This document shows, piece after piece, positions 14,043-23,900 of a stretch of 29,000 nucleotides of DNA. Position numbers and translations under genes: made by a program. Source of the stretch: Conexivisphaera sp046536535 (GTDB lineage Archaea > Thermoproteota > Nitrososphaeria > Conexivisphaerales > Conexivisphaeraceae); assembly GCA_046536535.1 (NCBI GenBank), contig JAWDMO010000009.1, positions 1-29,000 of the forward strand, given 5' to 3'. Position 1 is the stretch's first letter, and the number at the start of each line of letters is the position of its first letter. Below the pieces are notes generated by a model. It searched no databases and was not told the origin of the DNA. It worked only from the letters and a program-made list of their open reading frames with translations.

Positions 14043-15023
14043 TTGCCCGGGATCAGGGCCAGGTCGCTGTCGGGAGGGGGGGTACTCCTCGAGGCCAACG
14101 GCAGGAGGATAGCGCTGGATCCCAGGGCCGACGTGAGGGCCGACACGATATTCATATCGCACGCGCACATGGATCATCTGCCGCGCGCGGGCACCGGCGC
14201 GGATGTCCTGGCGACCGAGGAGACCGTCCGGCTGGCGGAGGCCAGGGGGGTGAGGCTCAGGCGCGCGGTAGGGGACGGGAGCGGACTGGAACTCGTGCCC
14301 ACCGGGCACATACTGGGGGCGGCGGGGCTGCTCGTGGACGGCCAGATATTTTACACGGGCGACATGTCGGGCAGGCCCAGGGAGTTCATGCCCGGGCCGG
14401 GGCACGTCGAATGCGGCACGCTGATAACGGAGAGCACTTACGGGAGATCGGAGTACAGGTTTCCCCCGCACGGACAGCTGATGGACGACCTCAGGAGGTT
14501 TCTGGCGGAGCGGTACAACCTGGGAAGGCCGGCGATCCTCATGGGTTATCCGCTCGGCAAATCCCAGATACTGCAGCACGCGGTCAGGGGCTGGAGGCCC
14601 CTGATAGCGTTCGAATCGGTCGAGGTGTACAGCCGCATATACAGGTCGTTCGGGGTGGACCTGCCGGAGCCGGACGCCGTCGTCGGGGGGCCGGAGGATC
14701 TACTCGACATCAGGGGTCCCGCTACGGTGATAGCTCCCAGCGCGCAGAGGGAGATCATCCTGAGGGTCGCCGACAGGATCGGGGCCGGGGTCGCGTGGTT
14801 CAGCGGATGGGTACTCAGGTTCCGCCTCGGGGGCGCGGCCGGATTCGCGCTGAGCGATCACGCCGACCACGCGGAGCTGCTGGAGTTCGCCAGATCCACC
14901 GGCGCGGACGAGGTCATAACACATCACGGGTTTTCGGAGGATCTCGCGAGGTCGCTGAGGGGAATCGGGGTGAACGCGCGTCCCCTCCCCGATGGGATGA
15001 CGCTGGAGGACTTCGGGGAGTGA
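14043..15023 (+). CDS. MBL-fold exonuclease, Lhr/DNA-ligase-associated exonuclease type
   Basis: About 326 residues of a metallo-beta-lactamase fold, beta-CASP-like nuclease. Metal-binding HAHMDH is at residues 40-45, followed by VPTGHILGAAG, FYTGDMS, LITESTYG, GYPLGKSQILQ, FALSDHADHAELL and a final VITHHGFSEDLA. The block order matches the bacterial family of 'DNA ligase-associated exonucleases' that sit beside an Lhr-type helicase, and the next gene here is exactly that, overlapping by one base (TGATG). I infer a DNA end-processing nuclease working with Lhr 2. RNA 3'-end processing (CPSF-like) is the alternative, but the archaeal CPSF proteins carry KH domains that are absent here. GTG 14025 is another possible start. 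No ligase gene is present in the window. Confidence 0.85.
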   Translation: MPGIRARSLSGGGVLLEANGRRIALDPRADVRADTIFISHAHMDHLPRAGTGADVLATEETVRLAEARGVRLRRAVGDGSGLELVPTGHILGAAGLLVDGQIFYTGDMSGRPREFMPGPGHVECGTLITESTYGRSEYRFPPHGQLMDDLRRFLAERYNLGRPAILMGYPLGKSQILQHAVRGWRPLIAFESVEVYSRIYRSFGVDLPEPDAVVGGPEDLLDIRGPATVIAPSAQREIILRVADRIGAGVAWFSGWVLRFRLGGAAGFALSDHADHAELLEFARSTGADEVITHHGFSEDLARSLRGIGVNARPLPDGMTLEDFGE

Positions 15024-17686
15024 TGGACCGGAAGTGTACGGAAGGGGGGATTTCCGCGCGGACAGATGAAGCCGGGGATGAGGAGGCACTTTCGCTGCTG
15101 CACCCGGCCGTGGCCAGGTGGGCCAGGGAGAGATACGGCGGCCTCACGCTTCCCCAGAGGATGGCGCTGGAGCCGATATCGCTCGGCAGGCACACGCTGG
15201 TGGCGGCGCCCACCGGGTCCGGGAAGACGCTCGCGGCGTTCATGCCGATAATCAGCGGGCTGCTGCGCATGCACGAGGCGGGCGGGATGGGGGAGGGGGT
15301 ACGCGCGATATACGTGAGCCCCCTGAGGGCGCTGAACAACGACGTGAGCAAGAACCTGATATCGCCGCTGGAGGAGATAGGCGCGATATACGGCAGGCAA
15401 CCCATAAGGGTGGCGGTGCGGACCGGCGACACCCCGCAGAGCCAGAGGGCCAGGATGCTCAGGAAGCCGCCGCATATACTGATCACCACCCCGGAGACGC
15501 TGTCCATAGCGCTGGTTGCGCCGAAGTTCGGACAGCTGCTCTCCGACGTCAGGTGGGTCGTGGTGGACGAGATACACGAGCTGAGCGGCAGCAAGCGGGG
15601 GACGCATCTCAGCCTCTCGCTCGAGAGGCTGGAGGAGCGCGCGAGGGGATTCGTCAGGATAGGGCTCTCGGCCACTGTGCATCCCCTGGACGAGGTAGCC
15701 GGGTTCCTCGTGGGATACGACGACGAGGGGAGGAGGAGGGACTGCGCGATCGTCGACGCGCGCTTCGTGAAGCGCGCCGAACTGAGGGCGCTGAGCCCGG
15801 TGGAGGACCCGGTCCACGCGCCCAGCGAGGAGATGAGCTCCAGGATGTACGCGATGCTGGCGCGCATCATAAGGAGGCACAGGACCACGCTGATATTCAC
15901 GAACACCAGATCGGGCGCCGAGCGCGTTCTGTACCGCCTGTCGAAGCTCGGGGTCGCATCGGCGGATGAGCTCGCGACCCATCACGGGAGCCTGTCGAGG
16001 GACGTCAGGAAGGACGTGGAGGACAGGCTGAAGGTGGGCGGGCTCAGGGCCGTCGTGACCAGCACGAGCCTCGAGCTGGGGATAGATATAGGCAGCATAG
16101 ACGTCGTCGTGCAGATAGGGAGCCCGAAGTCCGTGTCGAGGCTCCTTCAGAGGGTCGGAAGGAGCGGGCACTCGCTGGATCGCGCGTCGCGGGGCATCGT
16201 GATCGCCATGGACAGGGACGACCTGGTGGAGAACGCGGTCATAGCGGGCGAGGCGCTCAAGGGGCATCTGGACAGGGTTCACATACCGAGGAGGGCCCTC
16301 GACGTGCTGGCGCAGCACCTGGTCGGGATGTCGATAGAGAGGAGGTGGAGCGTGGACGACGCGTACAGGGTGGTCAGGAGGAGCTATCCGTACCGGGAGC
16401 TCGCCATCGAGGACCTCAGGGACGTGCTGAGGTACCTCGGGGGAGGATATGAGGGGCTGGAGGTGAGGCGGGTCTACAGCAAGATCTGGTACGACGACGA
16501 GGAGGGGGTCTTCGGGAGGAAGAGGGCCATCAGGCCTATCTATTACGGAAACGTGGGGACGATACCGGACGAGGCGGCGATCGCCGTCCGCACCAGGGAT
16601 GGAAAATGGGTGGGGAGCCTGGAGGAGGAGTTCGCCGAGCGCCTGTCGCCGGGCGACGTGTTCGTGCTGGGGGGCAGGACGTTCCGCTTCCTCAGGCTCA
16701 GGGGCATGGTCGCGACCGTGGAGAGCGCCGAGGGGGAGAGGCCGACCGTCCCGAGCTGGTTCAGCGAGCTCCTCCCGCTCTCGTTCGACACCGCGGAGGC
16801 CGTCGGGAACTTCAGGGAGGAGGTGTTCAGGAGGCTCGGGTCGGGCGAGGGCCTGATCTCATGGCTCTCGAGGGAGTACCCGGTGGACCGCGCCGCCGCG
16901 CGCGCGATATCGTCGTACTTCAAGGCCATGGACGGGTTCCTGAGGCTCATGGGGGTCGCGGAGAGGCCCACGCGCCGCACTTTCCTGGTGGAGCGCTACA
17001 GGTCCCCCGAGGGAAAGCTCTACGTGATATTCCACGCGGTCCTGGGTAGGAGGGTCAACGACGCGCTGAGCAGGGCATACGCATACGTCGCGTCGAAGAA
17101 GCTCGGCTCCAGCGTCCCCGTGCTGTCGAGGGACTCGGGGTTCGCGATAGTCCTTCCGCGCCGCGGCGGGGATATCGTGGAGGACCTCCTGGGGGCGGTG
17201 GACAGCCGCGGCCTGAGGGAAACGCTGGTGGAGGCGGTCAAACACACGGAGATGACGGCCATGCGGTTCAGGCACTGCGCGACGAGGTCGCTGATGATCC
17301 TCAGGAGCTACAGAGGGAGGGAGACGTCCATCTCCAGGAGGCAGGCGAACTCCCAGGTCCTGAGGAGGCTCGTCGAGAGGCTCGGGGATTTCCCGATCCT
17401 CAGGGAGACGTACAGGGAGATACTGGAGGACGTCATGGACATAGAGAACGCGGAATCGGTCCTCGGGGATGTAGAGTCCGGCGCCAGGGGGTTCTCCATG
17501 ATGCCCGAGTACGACGTCCCGTCGCCGTTCAGCCACGGGCTGATAGTCTCCGGCTACGAGGACGTCGTGCTCATGGAGGACCGGAGGAAGCTCCTCGAGG
17601 CGCTCCACGACAGCGTGATGAGGAGGCTTGAGGAGGCGGGCATCCTGCGGCCGGGCGCCGCTCACGACAGGTCGAGGGCCCTGTAG
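15023..17686 (+). CDS. lhr: Lhr-family SF2 helicase 2
   Basis: An 887-residue helicase starting at the ATG that shares a base with the preceding stop. Walker A is APTGSGKT (62-69), followed by VSPLRALNNDV (98-108), ITTPETLS (154-161), VVVDEIHEL (179-187), GLSATV, TSTSLELGIDIGSIDVV and LLQRVGRSGHS. The Lhr-type domains follow (LDVLAQHLVGM, then VPSWFSELLPL). Unlike Lhr 1 it has no C-terminal cysteine zinc site. Pairing with an MBL exonuclease mirrors the bacterial helicase/exonuclease/ligase repair cluster, so I infer a role in DNA repair. The 3' end overlaps the convergent prephenate dehydrogenase gene by 25 bases. Confidence 0.9.
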   Translation: MDRKCTEGGISARTDEAGDEEALSLLHPAVARWARERYGGLTLPQRMALEPISLGRHTLVAAPTGSGKTLAAFMPIISGLLRMHEAGGMGEGVRAIYVSPLRALNNDVSKNLISPLEEIGAIYGRQPIRVAVRTGDTPQSQRARMLRKPPHILITTPETLSIALVAPKFGQLLSDVRWVVVDEIHELSGSKRGTHLSLSLERLEERARGFVRIGLSATVHPLDEVAGFLVGYDDEGRRRDCAIVDARFVKRAELRALSPVEDPVHAPSEEMSSRMYAMLARIIRRHRTTLIFTNTRSGAERVLYRLSKLGVASADELATHHGSLSRDVRKDVEDRLKVGGLRAVVTSTSLELGIDIGSIDVVVQIGSPKSVSRLLQRVGRSGHSLDRASRGIVIAMDRDDLVENAVIAGEALKGHLDRVHIPRRALDVLAQHLVGMSIERRWSVDDAYRVVRRSYPYRELAIEDLRDVLRYLGGGYEGLEVRRVYSKIWYDDEEGVFGRKRAIRPIYYGNVGTIPDEAAIAVRTRDGKWVGSLEEEFAERLSPGDVFVLGGRTFRFLRLRGMVATVESAEGERPTVPSWFSELLPLSFDTAEAVGNFREEVFRRLGSGEGLISWLSREYPVDRAAARAISSYFKAMDGFLRLMGVAERPTRRTFLVERYRSPEGKLYVIFHAVLGRRVNDALSRAYAYVASKKLGSSVPVLSRDSGFAIVLPRRGGDIVEDLLGAVDSRGLRETLVEAVKHTEMTAMRFRHCATRSLMILRSYRGRETSISRRQANSQVLRRLVERLGDFPILRETYREILEDVMDIENAESVLGDVESGARGFSMMPEYDVPSPFSHGLIVSGYEDVVLMEDRRKLLEALHDSVMRRLEEAGILRPGAAHDRSRAL

Positions 17687-18459
17687 GCGGCCTCGTATAG
17701 GGCCGGGCGTTCCGCCCAGTCGCCGCGCATGGACCTCAGGAGGGGCTCGCGATCCCGTGAAGAGCGGATCGCGGAGATGGCCTCCTCCAGAAGGTCGAGC
17801 ACGCGCGATCCCGCGGCGGCCGAGATCAGCTGCGCCGTGAGATCGGGCTCCTCGACCTCCACGGCGGCGGCCAGTTCCTGCAGCCTGCGGCTGGTCGTCG
17901 GGAGCGCCGGGCCGCCGCGCGAGACCCACCTGAATAGGTAGCCCAGCACGTGCGGGAGCGCTATCGAGTACGCGACGGCCTCATCGTGGACCGCCTCGTC
18001 CATCACGAGTATCTCGGCGCCCACGAAGAGGTCGGACGCTGCGCGGACTTCCCGGGCCTCGTCCTCGACCGGCGTGAGGACAATCGGCCTCCCCGCGATG
18101 CCGCGGGCGCCTCTCCCGAAGAGCGGATGGCCGGAGACCTTGATCGGCCCGGGGCCCAGCGACCTCAGCGCGCGGTTGACGTCCGCCTTGAGCGTGGAGA
18201 CGTCCGCGTAGATTGCGCCGCGCCCGATCGTCCGCCCGATCTCGGCGGCGACGTCGGCGCTGCGGTCGAGCGGCACGGCCGCTATCACCGCGTCGTACGC
18301 GCCCGGCTCGGGCGATTCGACGACCTCCACGCCGGAGGATCTGGCGGATTCACGGACACGCTCGGATATGTCGTATCCGTGGACCTCGTGTCCCGCCGCC
18401 GGGAGCACCGACGCCAGCAGGGAGCCCATGCGCCCCAGCCCAAGGATGAGTACCCTCAC
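17662..18459 (-). CDS. tyrA: prephenate dehydrogenase
   Basis: The 265-residue protein begins with a Rossmann motif GLGRMG (7-12), YDAVIAAVPLDRS, DVSTLKADV, SGHPLFGRGARG (the TyrA HPxFG motif), then SIALPHVLGYLF and a helical C-terminal dimerisation region. It converts prephenate to 4-hydroxyphenylpyruvate with NAD(P)+ in tyrosine synthesis. Many archaeal forms are, like this one, single-domain without chorismate mutase or an ACT domain. Arogenate or mixed specificity cannot be excluded. The GTG start is placed by a TATA-like box 27 bases upstream. No other aromatic amino acid genes are near. Confidence 0.85.
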   Translation of the reverse strand: MRVLILGLGRMGSLLASVLPAAGHEVHGYDISERVRESARSSGVEVVESPEPGAYDAVIAAVPLDRSADVAAEIGRTIGRGAIYADVSTLKADVNRALRSLGPGPIKVSGHPLFGRGARGIAGRPIVLTPVEDEAREVRAASDLFVGAEILVMDEAVHDEAVAYSIALPHVLGYLFRWVSRGGPALPTTSRRLQELAAAVEVEEPDLTAQLISAAAGSRVLDLLEEAISAIRSSRDREPLLRSMRGDWAERPALYEAAYRALDLS

Positions 18460-18480
18460 GTCCCTCCGGGGGACGCCTCC

Positions 18481-18490
18481 GGATTAAAGC
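18481..18490 (-). promoter_or_regulatory. TATA-like box for tyrA
   Basis: The minus strand reads GCTTTAATCC, about 27 bases before the GTG at 18459, consistent with a leaderless mRNA. Confidence 0.4.
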
Positions 18491-18501
18491 GTTGGCGCGC
18501 G

Positions 18502-18514
18502 CAAAATATTATTA
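18502..18514 (+). promoter_or_regulatory. TATA box for the GAPDH gene
   Basis: CAAAATATTATTA is centred about 29 bases before the GTG at 18537. It is the AT-richest spot in the divergent tyrA-gap spacer and could also serve the minus strand with a longer leader. Confidence 0.55.
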
Positions 18515-18536
18515 GTCGAGGGATCCGACTCGCGCC

Positions 18537-19586
18537 GTGCCCAGGGGGACCGTGAACGTCGTGATCAACGGCTACGGCGTCATCGGGAAGAGGGTGGCGG
18601 ACGCCGTGGCGAGGCAGCCGGATATGAGGGTCGTCGGCATCGCGGACGTTGTCGGGGACTATCGCATCAAGATGGCCGCGGCCAAGGGCCATGGGATCTA
18701 CGCGTCGATCCCGGAGAAGGCGGAGGAGATGAGGAAGGCGGGACTGGAGGTCGCCGGGAGCCTGGAGGAGCTGCTATCCAGGGGGGCCGTCGACGTCGTG
18801 GTGGACGCGACCCCGGAGAAGGTGGGGGCGGAGAACAGGAAGCTGTACGAGAAGCACGGCGTGAAGGCGATATTCCAGGGAGGCGAGAAGCACGAGGTGG
18901 CCGGCGTCTCGTTCGTCGCGCAGAGGAACTACGGGGAGGCGATCGGCAAACAGTTCGTCCGGGTCGTGAGCTGCAACACCACCGCGATCTGCAGGGTGGT
19001 CGGCGGGATCCACGCGGGGCTCGGCATCAGGAGGGCTAGGGTGAGCATATTCAGGAGGGCCGTGGACGTCTGGGAATCGAGCCACACGGGGATAATGAAC
19101 ACGGTCGTGCCCGAGCTGAGGGTCCCGTCGCACCACGGACCCGACGCCCAGACGGTGGTGCACGGCCTCGATATAGTGACCATGGCGGCGAAGGGGAGCC
19201 ACAACCTGTTCCACCTGCACATGGGTATGCTCGAGCTCAACGGACAGGCCACCAGGGATGAGGTCGTCTCGGTCCTCAGGGACGAGCCGAGGGTGGTCAT
19301 GGTCAACGGGGGCGACGGCGTCAGGGGGCTGAACTCGATATTCGAGATCGCCAGGGATCTCGGGAGGACCAGGGGTGACCTGTACGAGATCCCGGTCTGG
19401 GAGGACGCCCTGACGGTCTCGAAGGACGGGCGCGAGGTCTACCTGATGTGGGCGACCCCGAACGAGTCGGACGTGGTGCCCGAAAACGTCGACGCGATAA
19501 GGGCGGTGACTGGGATCGAGGAGAGGGCCGACCGCTCGATAGCGCTGACCGACGATCGGCTGGGCATCGTGAAAAGGTTATACTGA
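18537..19586 (+). CDS. gap: archaeal-type (class II) glyceraldehyde-3-phosphate dehydrogenase
   Basis: The 349-residue protein is of the size and type of archaeal phosphorylating GAPDH. It has NAD(P)-binding INGYGVIGKRV (10-20), the catalytic Cys in SCNTT (Cys146), SSHTGIMNTVVPELRVPSHHGPDA around the catalytic His, and a C-terminal region with WATPNESDVVPENVDAI. It interconverts glyceraldehyde-3-phosphate and 1,3-bisphosphoglycerate, and in archaea is mainly used in gluconeogenesis. The start is GTG, leaderless by TATA distance. Pyruvate kinase follows 19 bases downstream, giving a small lower-glycolysis pair. Confidence 0.95.
   Translation: MPRGTVNVVINGYGVIGKRVADAVARQPDMRVVGIADVVGDYRIKMAAAKGHGIYASIPEKAEEMRKAGLEVAGSLEELLSRGAVDVVVDATPEKVGAENRKLYEKHGVKAIFQGGEKHEVAGVSFVAQRNYGEAIGKQFVRVVSCNTTAICRVVGGIHAGLGIRRARVSIFRRAVDVWESSHTGIMNTVVPELRVPSHHGPDAQTVVHGLDIVTMAAKGSHNLFHLHMGMLELNGQATRDEVVSVLRDEPRVVMVNGGDGVRGLNSIFEIARDLGRTRGDLYEIPVWEDALTVSKDGREVYLMWATPNESDVVPENVDAIRAVTGIEERADRSIALTDDRLGIVKRLY
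19575..19583 (+). promoter_or_regulatory. possible internal TATA box for pyk
   Basis: AGGTTATAC lies inside the last codons of gap, centred about 27 bases before the pyk ATG at 19606. It would allow pyk to be transcribed separately as a leaderless mRNA as well as with gap. Confidence 0.3.
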
Positions 19587-19605
19587 ACGGGACCCCCATC
19601 CGCGC

Positions 19606-20973
19606 ATGGCGAGGAAGGCGAGGGTCCTGGCTACGCTTGGGCCGGCGAGCGACGCCCCGGAAATAGTCGAGGCCATGGTGGCCGCGGGCGCGGACGGCTT
19701 CAGGCTCAACTTCTCGCACGGCACGCACGACGAGAAGTCCGGCGAAATAGGGATCGTGCGGGCGCTCGAGGGGAAGGCCGGGAGATACATCCCGATAATA
19801 GGGGACCTTCAGGGCCCGACTGTGCGGCTCGGGGACTTCCAGCCCGTCCGCATATCGAGGGGCTCCAGGATCGTGCTGACGAGGGATGGCGGGGAGGGAA
19901 TACCGGTGCCCAGCGACGAATTCTTCCGGATAGTGGACGTCGGCGACGTGATAGCGTTCGAGGGGGGACGGACATCCGCGCGCGTCGTGGAGAAATCCGG
20001 CGGATCGGTGGCGGCGGAGGCGCTCATGGAGGGAATCCTGGCCCCCAGGAAGACGGTGGCCGTCAGGGGAAAGGAGTACGACCTGCCGTCGCCGACCGAA
20101 AAGGACATGGACGACCTCAGGTTCATAGTGGAAAAGGGGCTCGAGTACGTGGCGCTCTCGTTCGTGAGGACGAGGGACGACGTGAAGAGGCTCAGGGATG
20201 CGCTCTCGGACCTCGGGAGCGACGCCTGGATAATGGCCAAGGTGGAGACCATACCGGGCGTGGAGAACGTCGACTCGATAGCGGAGGAGGCGGACGCGGT
20301 GCTGGTCGCCAGGGGGGATCTGGGCGCGAAGTTCCCGCTGGAGGACATGCCGTTCATACAGAGGAGGATAGTGGATGCGGCCGGGGCGCACGGGAGGCCG
20401 TCCATAGTGGCGACCCAGCTCCTGGATTCGATGATGGAGAATCCGATACCCACGAGGAGCGAGGTCGTCGACGTGTTCACCGCGGTCAGGGACGGCGCGG
20501 ATGCGGTGCTCCTCACGGGCGAGACCGCGGCGGGCAGGCATCCGGTGGAGAGCGTCGAGTGGGCCTCCAGGATCATAGAGAGGTCGGAGGAGGGTTATTC
20601 CCCAGCCAGGGGGGTCGGGGACGTGGGAAAGGGCGCCAGCATATACGACCTCTTCGCCCTCGGGGTGGTGGAGCTGGCCGAGTCGATGGGCGCCAAGATC
20701 GTGGCGTACAGCCGCGGTGGAAACACCGCGAGGAGGATCGCGCGCTACAGGCCGTCCACCGACACATACGTCTTCACGGCGGACGAGGGGGCCGCGAGGA
20801 GGATCGCGATCCTCCGGGGGATCAACCCAGCCGGGATCACGGGTAACGTGGATCTGGAGGGCCTGGCCGGGGAAGCCGCGAGGAGGGGGATAGCGAAGGA
20901 GGGCGACATCCTCGTGCTGGTGCGCGGAATGCTCAAGGAGACCACGGACCTCGTCAGGGTCAAGGTCCTCTGA
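19606..20973 (+). CDS. pyk: pyruvate kinase
   Basis: These 455 residues form a complete, typical pyruvate kinase: RVLATLGPAS (6-15), RLNFSHG (33-39), the GDLQGPTVRLG beta-domain entry, MAKVETIPGVENVDSI (catalytic Lys/Glu region), VARGDLGA, DAVLLTGETAAGRHP, and a C-terminal domain of about 110 residues (AKIVAYSRGGNTARRIARYRP...ILVLVRG). It makes pyruvate and ATP from phosphoenolpyruvate and ADP. Its ATG lies 19 bases after gap. The last 14 bases overlap the end of the convergent helicase gene. Confidence 0.95.
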   Translation: MARKARVLATLGPASDAPEIVEAMVAAGADGFRLNFSHGTHDEKSGEIGIVRALEGKAGRYIPIIGDLQGPTVRLGDFQPVRISRGSRIVLTRDGGEGIPVPSDEFFRIVDVGDVIAFEGGRTSARVVEKSGGSVAAEALMEGILAPRKTVAVRGKEYDLPSPTEKDMDDLRFIVEKGLEYVALSFVRTRDDVKRLRDALSDLGSDAWIMAKVETIPGVENVDSIAEEADAVLVARGDLGAKFPLEDMPFIQRRIVDAAGAHGRPSIVATQLLDSMMENPIPTRSEVVDVFTAVRDGADAVLLTGETAAGRHPVESVEWASRIIERSEEGYSPARGVGDVGKGASIYDLFALGVVELAESMGAKIVAYSRGGNTARRIARYRPSTDTYVFTADEGAARRIAILRGINPAGITGNVDLEGLAGEAARRGIAKEGDILVLVRGMLKETTDLVRVKVL

Positions 20974-23900
20974 GCCGATCCGCGGCCAGATGGAGCAGGA
21001 GCGCCGACTCCGCGTTCTCCCGGACGAACTCCTCCAGGTACGCGTTCAAGTATTTGATGTGGTATTCCCACTCGGCGTACTCGATGCCGCGTATCCTGGA
21101 CCGCGCGTACTCGTACTCCCTCCTGAGCTCGGCCAGCCCCACCTTCCTCTCCCTGCCCAGGATCGCGGCGTCGGCCTCCGAGAGCGGGACGTCCTCTTCC
21201 AGCGCGCCGGAGATCTCCCCCCTGACCTCCACGAGGCCGTGCTCGGACGACATCTGCCTCAGGAGCATCGCAAGGGATGCCATCCCCGATGCGTTGAGCG
21301 CGTCCAGCGTGGACCTCATGTCGTAGACCAGGACCCTGAACCCCGAATCCACCGCCGCGAATACCCTGCGCCTGACCTCGTCGCCGTCCCCCGAGAGGAG
21401 GCCGAACTCCGACTTGAGGACGATCGCGCTGGACTCCTCGCCGTCATATGTCGCCACCGCGATCAGGCGCACGCGTTCTTCGTCGTCCAGGGGGAGGCTC
21501 AGCGCGTCCATCGAGAGCAGCTTCAGCGCCCTGGACGGCTTCGGGACGGAAACCAAGCGGCCCCTGACCCTCATTACGACGCGCTGCTGGAGGAGTAGGT
21601 AGTCGATCGCCCTCAGCGCATATGCCCTGGCCAGGTCCCAGCGGAGGCCGTAGCCCAGGAAGTCCGCGTACGCGTACTCGTCCAGCGCGCTCATCAGGAC
21701 GTCGTCGAGGTCGTCCGGCAGGTAGGATTCCACCTCGGACCTCAGGGCCGCCCAGTCGAGTTCCTCGAGGAGCCCCGAGCTCTCGGGCTCGTGCAGGCCC
21801 ATGTACTTCTTCTCGCCGACCTTGCCCAGGTCGTACTGCAGCGCGTCGAGCGAGATGCCGTGTTTCCTCCTCAGAATTATCAATATGTACGCCAGACCTA
21901 TTCTCAAGAGGTTCACGTCCTCCGCCGGGTCCAGCTCGAGGCCCACGCCGTATGTGTAGTCGCTGTACCTGCCGGAGGTGGAGGCCGGCACGTCCACCAC
22001 GCGCATGTCCCTCCTCACGGAGGTCCTCCCGGAGATCCTCCTGACGATCGGCTGCGAACTGTAGATCCTCCAGAGGACCCTGTTCGGTATTTTGTCGTAT
22101 CTGCCGAAGCCCTTCCTGGGAGGGTACACGACGCAGCGCACGTCGGAGTGCAGCCTTCCGTTCATGTAGTCCGACACGATATTCGGGCGCTCGCGCCACT
22201 GGAACTTGGCCTTCTCGTATTCCTCATACGCCTGGGCGAGCGGTTCGTAGTCCCAGAGGGCCCTCTCGGAGAGCCTGCGCTCCACTATCGCGGTCACGGC
22301 GCCCTCGGCCCGCCGGTGCTCCACGACCACCCCGTCGGCCGAGTAGTCTATGCTCCCGGGCTGGAACTTCTCCACGAGGTCGCAGTGGGATACGTCCTCG
22401 AGGTACCTGGGGGCCGGCTCCTCGTCGATCAGGCGCTTGACGCCGAAGGGAGGCGCGAATTCGTAGAAATTCATGTTGCGCCAGACCCTCTTCCCGGCGT
22501 CGGTCAGTTCGTTCCCCTCGACGAGGCCCATGGACATGAGGAACTCGTAGCCCTCGCGCGGCAGGGACTGCCTCAGCGACGGCGACGTGAACCTGGCGAG
22601 CGATTCAAAGAGCGTCATGTACCTGTTGCGCGGATTCACCAGCGCCCTTTCGGGCTGGAGCTCCATCCAGCGCCTGAGCGTCTCAACCCCCCTCGAGAGC
22701 AGCTCCCTGTCCCAGGCGTACAGCGGGAAGACGACCGTCTCGGAATAGGCGAGCGATTCCCTCCTCCCCTTCCTGCCCTCCTTCTGGATGAACTCCCTGA
22801 CGCTCTCGGGGAGCCCCACGTGCACTATCCTGCCGACGAGCCCTATGTCCAGCCCCTGCGACAGCGTCTTGGGCGATATCAGGACCTTCACCTCGCCCCT
22901 CCTGGCCCTCTCCTCGCGCTCGGCCCTCGCCGCCCTCGACGCCAGGTGGTGATGCACTGCCACGCGATCCTGCAGCTCCGGCGGGAGCGCGGACCTGAGC
23001 TTCCTCCCGAGCTCCTCGGCCTTTGCTATGTTGCGCGTGAAGACCAGGGTCAGGACCGGATCGTCCGCGTACCTCCTGAGGATCTCGACCGGATCGTACT
23101 CGGTCCCCGGTATCCCGATCCCCAGCGCGCGGGCGGCCTCGATGACCTTGAAGTGCGACAGCCTGAACTTCTCGTAGTCGTGGAGCGCCTCCAGGACGTC
23201 GTCGCCCACGGACCCCGAGGCGCGGAGCTCGTCCTCGTGCGACCTCAGTTCATCCCATATGCCGCGCAGGTCCTTTCCCAGCACCACGTAGACGCGGTTC
23301 TCCACCCTGAAGGGCATGCCCTCGACGACCGACACCTCGTGTCCGGTCAGACCCCTCAGGAACTCGGCGAGCGGACCGGGGTCCCTGAGGGTCGCCGTGA
23401 GCACAGCGACCCTGAAGTCGCCAGACGCGGCGTCCTTCAGCAGCCTGAGCATCGACAGCAGGAGCGCTATCTCCCTCGGCCCGTAGAAGTCCAGCTCGTC
23501 TATGACGATCAGCCCGACCGATGACAGGAACCTGTCCATGAGCCTCCCCCTGCTCCCCGCCACCAGCTTCTTCACCTCGTTCATCAGGAACGCGGGATTT
23601 GTCACGAGGATGTTCAGTTCCCCTATCGCGCTCCTGAGCGCCGCCCTGCCCCGCGCGTGGACCATGTCGTCCCTCCTCAGGGCGTCGAGCGCCTCCACCT
23701 TCAGGCCCGTGACGCGTGATATCTCGACTATCCGCCTTATCTGGTCGTTGGAGAGCGCCAGCGTCGGGTAAACCGCGAGCGCCCTGACGCCGCTCTTCGC
23801 CACGTGGAGCAGCCACGCCTCGGTCTTCCCGGACCCCGTGCCGCTCCTCAGTATCAGGTTCCTCCCGGCCTGCAGCGCGTTGTAGGCCTCCTCCTGATGA

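Noticed and set aside
21791..23524. 577-codon plus-strand open frame opposite the DELD helicase
   Set aside because: Despite its length it is His/Pro/Arg-rich with no domain, and the minus strand carries all helicase motifs; long antisense frames are expected at this GC content.
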